Source of the DNA: Halobaculum roseum
GTDB taxonomy: Archaea > Halobacteriota > Halobacteria > Halobacteriales > Haloferacaceae
Direction: 5' to 3'
NCBI RefSeq assembly: GCF_019880245.1
Contig: NZ_CP082287.1
Coordinates: 62,001 to 126,000 of the forward strand
Length of the DNA stretch: 64,000 nt
Shown here piece by piece: positions 61,900-64,000 of this stretch. The notes beneath the pieces were generated by a model. It ran no database searches. It was not told the DNA's origin and saw nothing but the letters and a program-made list of their open reading frames with translations. A program made the translations under genes and the position numbers. Position 1 is the first letter of the stretch. Every line of letters begins with the position of its first letter.

Positions 61900-64000
61900 T
61901 CAGTCGCTGCTCTTCTCGCCCTCTGCTTCTTCGATGAGCGACCACACGCGAGGTGGTTTGAGCGGGAGCGATGTGATTTCCACGCCAAGCGGATCGAGCG
62001 CGTCGTTGACGGCGTTCGCGATGGCTGCGGGCGCACCCTCAGTTCCCGCCTCCCCGGTTCCCTTCGATCCCATCGGTGTCTTCGGGGACGGGGTTTCGAT
62101 GTGGTCAGTCGTTACGTCCGGCGCCTCCTTTGCGGTCGGGACGGCGTAATCCATGAATGTGTCCGTTTGGAGTGTCCCACTGTCGTCATATCTAAGCTCC
62201 TCATAGAGACTCCCTGCTAACCCGTGGAAGATCCCTCCTTCCACTTGGCCATCTACGATCTTGGGATTAACGATCGTTCCGCAGTCGTGAACTGCGACGT
62301 AATCGAGGATGTCTATTTCGCCGGTTGTCTTGTTCACCTCGACTGCAACGAGTTGCACCCCATATCCGTATGAACCTGAAGAGTTGATCCGATCATCTTC
62401 GTCAATCGGCCTTGAGTCGTCCATGCTGAACGTGTGCTGGGTTCGGAGGCCGGGTTCGATATTGTCCGGGAGTTTCGATGGATTCCAGTGAGCCGTCCCC
62501 GCGATCTCTCTGATAGATATCGCGCCACCGTCGGGCCCGTGTGCACGACCGTCTTCTAATGATATCATCACGGGATCGACATCCAATATTACGGCCGCGA
62601 TACGTCGCATCTGTTCGGCGATTTGCTCGCTCGCGTTCTTGACAGCGCTGTGACCGACCGTGGCGAATCGTGAGGAGTAACTTCCCGATGAGACGCTCCA
62701 CGCTTTCTCGCTTGTGTCCATGCCCGAAACGACGGTGATTGCTTCCGGGTCGACTCCTAGTTCATCAGCCGCGATTTGGGAGGCGGTCGTCTCGTGTCCC
62801 TGTCCGCTCGGAGCGGAATCGAGTTCGACCACTATACTCGCGTCGGGTTGCACCATCATCGTGACAGCACTGACGGCACCCGACTTGGGGTGCCCCTTCT
62901 CACGCTCTTCCGGCGGGAGGGCCACCGAAACGTATCCCATATTAGAGGCCGACGGGTCGATGATCGCCGCACAACCGATTCCTATGTACCGGTTGTTCGC
63001 TCGTGCCCGGTCACGCCGGCCGAGATAGTCCTCGTACTCGAAGAGTTCTTTCGCCCGTTGGAGTGCTTTGCTGTAGCGTCCGCTGTCATACTCTCCGCCT
63101 GTCGGTGTCCGATATGGGAACTCATCTTCGTCGATAAAGTTCCGTTCGCGGAACGCAGTCGGGTCCATGCCGACGACATCAGCCATGCAGTCTATGAGTC
63201 TTTCAAGACCGAAGTAGTACTGGTGACAGCCGTAACCCCGATTTAGCCCAGCTGGGCATTTGTTCGTCTGAACCGCGCGGAATTCCCCACCGAAAGCGTC
63301 GAAGTCGTACGCATTCACGTAATTCCCGAGCGGACGGAACGTGTTACCTGGCTCTGGAGCACGAACGTATGCTCCAAAGTTGTCGTAGAGGTCGACCCAG
63401 ACGCCTAGGATATCGCCCTCCTCGGATACCGCGCCACGCATACGTTGAGTCCGATCCGTGTGACACGCGCTTGCCTGAAGGTGCTCTCTTCGACTTTCGA
63501 TCCACTTGACTGGTGCACCGGCCTCGCGTGAGGCTATCACTGCTGCCGCGATGTAGGGGTAAATATGCGCCTTGACACCGAAACTTCCTCCACTGTCGGA
63601 TGGTACCTTGAACTGTAGATCCGCCTCTGACATCCCCAATGCGCCCGCAACAACAGGATGCATTGTGAATGGGCCTTGGAAGTTTGACCACACAGTCGCG
63701 CCGTCACGAGCTGTGTCGTACTCGGCAATGACTCCGTACGTCTCCATTGGCGCACTCGTATATCGGGGGAATTCGAACTCTCGTTCGACAACGTGGTCCG
63801 CACGTTCGAAGGCTTCGTCAACAGGACCGTACTCCAATTCGCGGTAGTTGGCGCAATTTCCACTGGGATGGATCTGAGGAGAATCGTCGTCCAGTGCTTC
63901 GAGTTCGTCGGTAACCGGATCCAGTCGCGTATAGTCGACGACAATATCTTCCAGCGCGTCGGTCGCACCGTACTTGGTCGTCGCTACAACCATTGCCACA
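61900..64000 (-). CDS. Molybdenum hydroxylase large subunit (xanthine dehydrogenase/CoxL family), partial
   Basis: At least 699 residues; the 5' end lies beyond the window. Seen are VPSDSGGSFGVKAHIYPYIA, NKCPAGLNRGYGCHQYYFGL, LDSAPSGQGHETTASQIAAD, VHDCGTIVNPKIVDGQVEGG and GSKGTGEAGTEGAPAAIANA. The last contains the catalytic Glu of the family. The CoxL signature AYRCSFR is absent, so it is not a carbon monoxide dehydrogenase; it hydroxylates another substrate. Small and medium subunits probably lie to the right. Confidence 0.88.
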   Translation of the reverse strand, partial: VAMVVATTKYGATDALEDIVVDYTRLDPVTDELEALDDDSPQIHPSGNCANYRELEYGPVDEAFERADHVVEREFEFPRYTSAPMETYGVIAEYDTARDGATVWSNFQGPFTMHPVVAGALGMSEADLQFKVPSDSGGSFGVKAHIYPYIAAAVIASREAGAPVKWIESRREHLQASACHTDRTQRMRGAVSEEGDILGVWVDLYDNFGAYVRAPEPGNTFRPLGNYVNAYDFDAFGGEFRAVQTNKCPAGLNRGYGCHQYYFGLERLIDCMADVVGMDPTAFRERNFIDEDEFPYRTPTGGEYDSGRYSKALQRAKELFEYEDYLGRRDRARANNRYIGIGCAAIIDPSASNMGYVSVALPPEEREKGHPKSGAVSAVTMMVQPDASIVVELDSAPSGQGHETTASQIAADELGVDPEAITVVSGMDTSEKAWSVSSGSYSSRFATVGHSAVKNASEQIAEQMRRIAAVILDVDPVMISLEDGRAHGPDGGAISIREIAGTAHWNPSKLPDNIEPGLRTQHTFSMDDSRPIDEDDRINSSGSYGYGVQLVAVEVNKTTGEIDILDYVAVHDCGTIVNPKIVDGQVEGGIFHGLAGSLYEELRYDDSGTLQTDTFMDYAVPTAKEAPDVTTDHIETPSPKTPMGSKGTGEAGTEGAPAAIANAVNDALDPLGVEITSLPLKPPRVWSLIEEAEGEKSSD

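Overview
The window is high-GC DNA from a halophilic archaeon (class Halobacteria). Its proteins are very acidic, its promoters are TATA-like with mostly leaderless starts, and it carries an archaeal TFB, an Orc1/Cdc6 initiator, family-B DNA polymerase genes and five lone TnpB (IS1341-type) genes. The mixture of an Orc1 gene with origin-like repeats, many insertion elements, toxin-antitoxin-like genes and small plasmid-type proteins suggests a megaplasmid, a secondary chromosome or a large integrated element, with metabolic cargo inserted.

Layout: 0.5-4.2 kb holds bluB, thiC and cobT (cobamide lower ligand and thiamine). 4.5-14 kb is a plasmid-type accessory block: HNH nuclease, DUF6166, a Mom-like protein, DUF6610, DUF3892 and an ArdC/ImmA-like protein. 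Many of these genes follow one recurring hairpin leader. 14.3-21.7 kb is a thiamine island: a small protein, an Nramp-like transporter and a P-loop protein, then divergent tenA-tenA-thiV and thiDN-thiR. 22-40 kb is a defence and mobile-element zone: a split HTH/nucleotidyltransferase pair, a TFB, AbiEi-like genes, a TIR-like protein, a Fic-like protein and two TnpBs. 40.9-45.2 kb is an array of about eleven tRNA and tRNA-like genes around a Ro60/TROVE protein. 46.4-49.5 kb is a replication module (DUF6788, Orc1/Cdc6, ORB-like repeats). 49.5-58.7 kb contains an exonuclease-defective PolB, fragments of a second polB 5' end, two TnpBs, an FNT transporter, a TrkA-C membrane protein and a degenerate RecA-like protein. 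59-64 kb encodes XdhC, an acyl-CoA synthetase and the large subunit of a molybdenum hydroxylase that runs off the window.

Regulation: a short palindrome (TATAAC-N3-GTTATA) overlaps the starts of thiC, the Nramp operon and thiDN, next to a ThiR-type regulator, so these genes look like one thiamine-responsive regulon. Two other repeated elements recur across the accessory DNA. One is a structured leader with compensatory stem changes (8 copies). The other is an inverted repeat TTAACCAAC...GTTGGTTAA with nearly constant spacing (7 copies). The strongest candidate for an undescribed system is the TROVE protein embedded in a tRNA array that mixes canonical tRNAs with degenerate tRNA-like elements.
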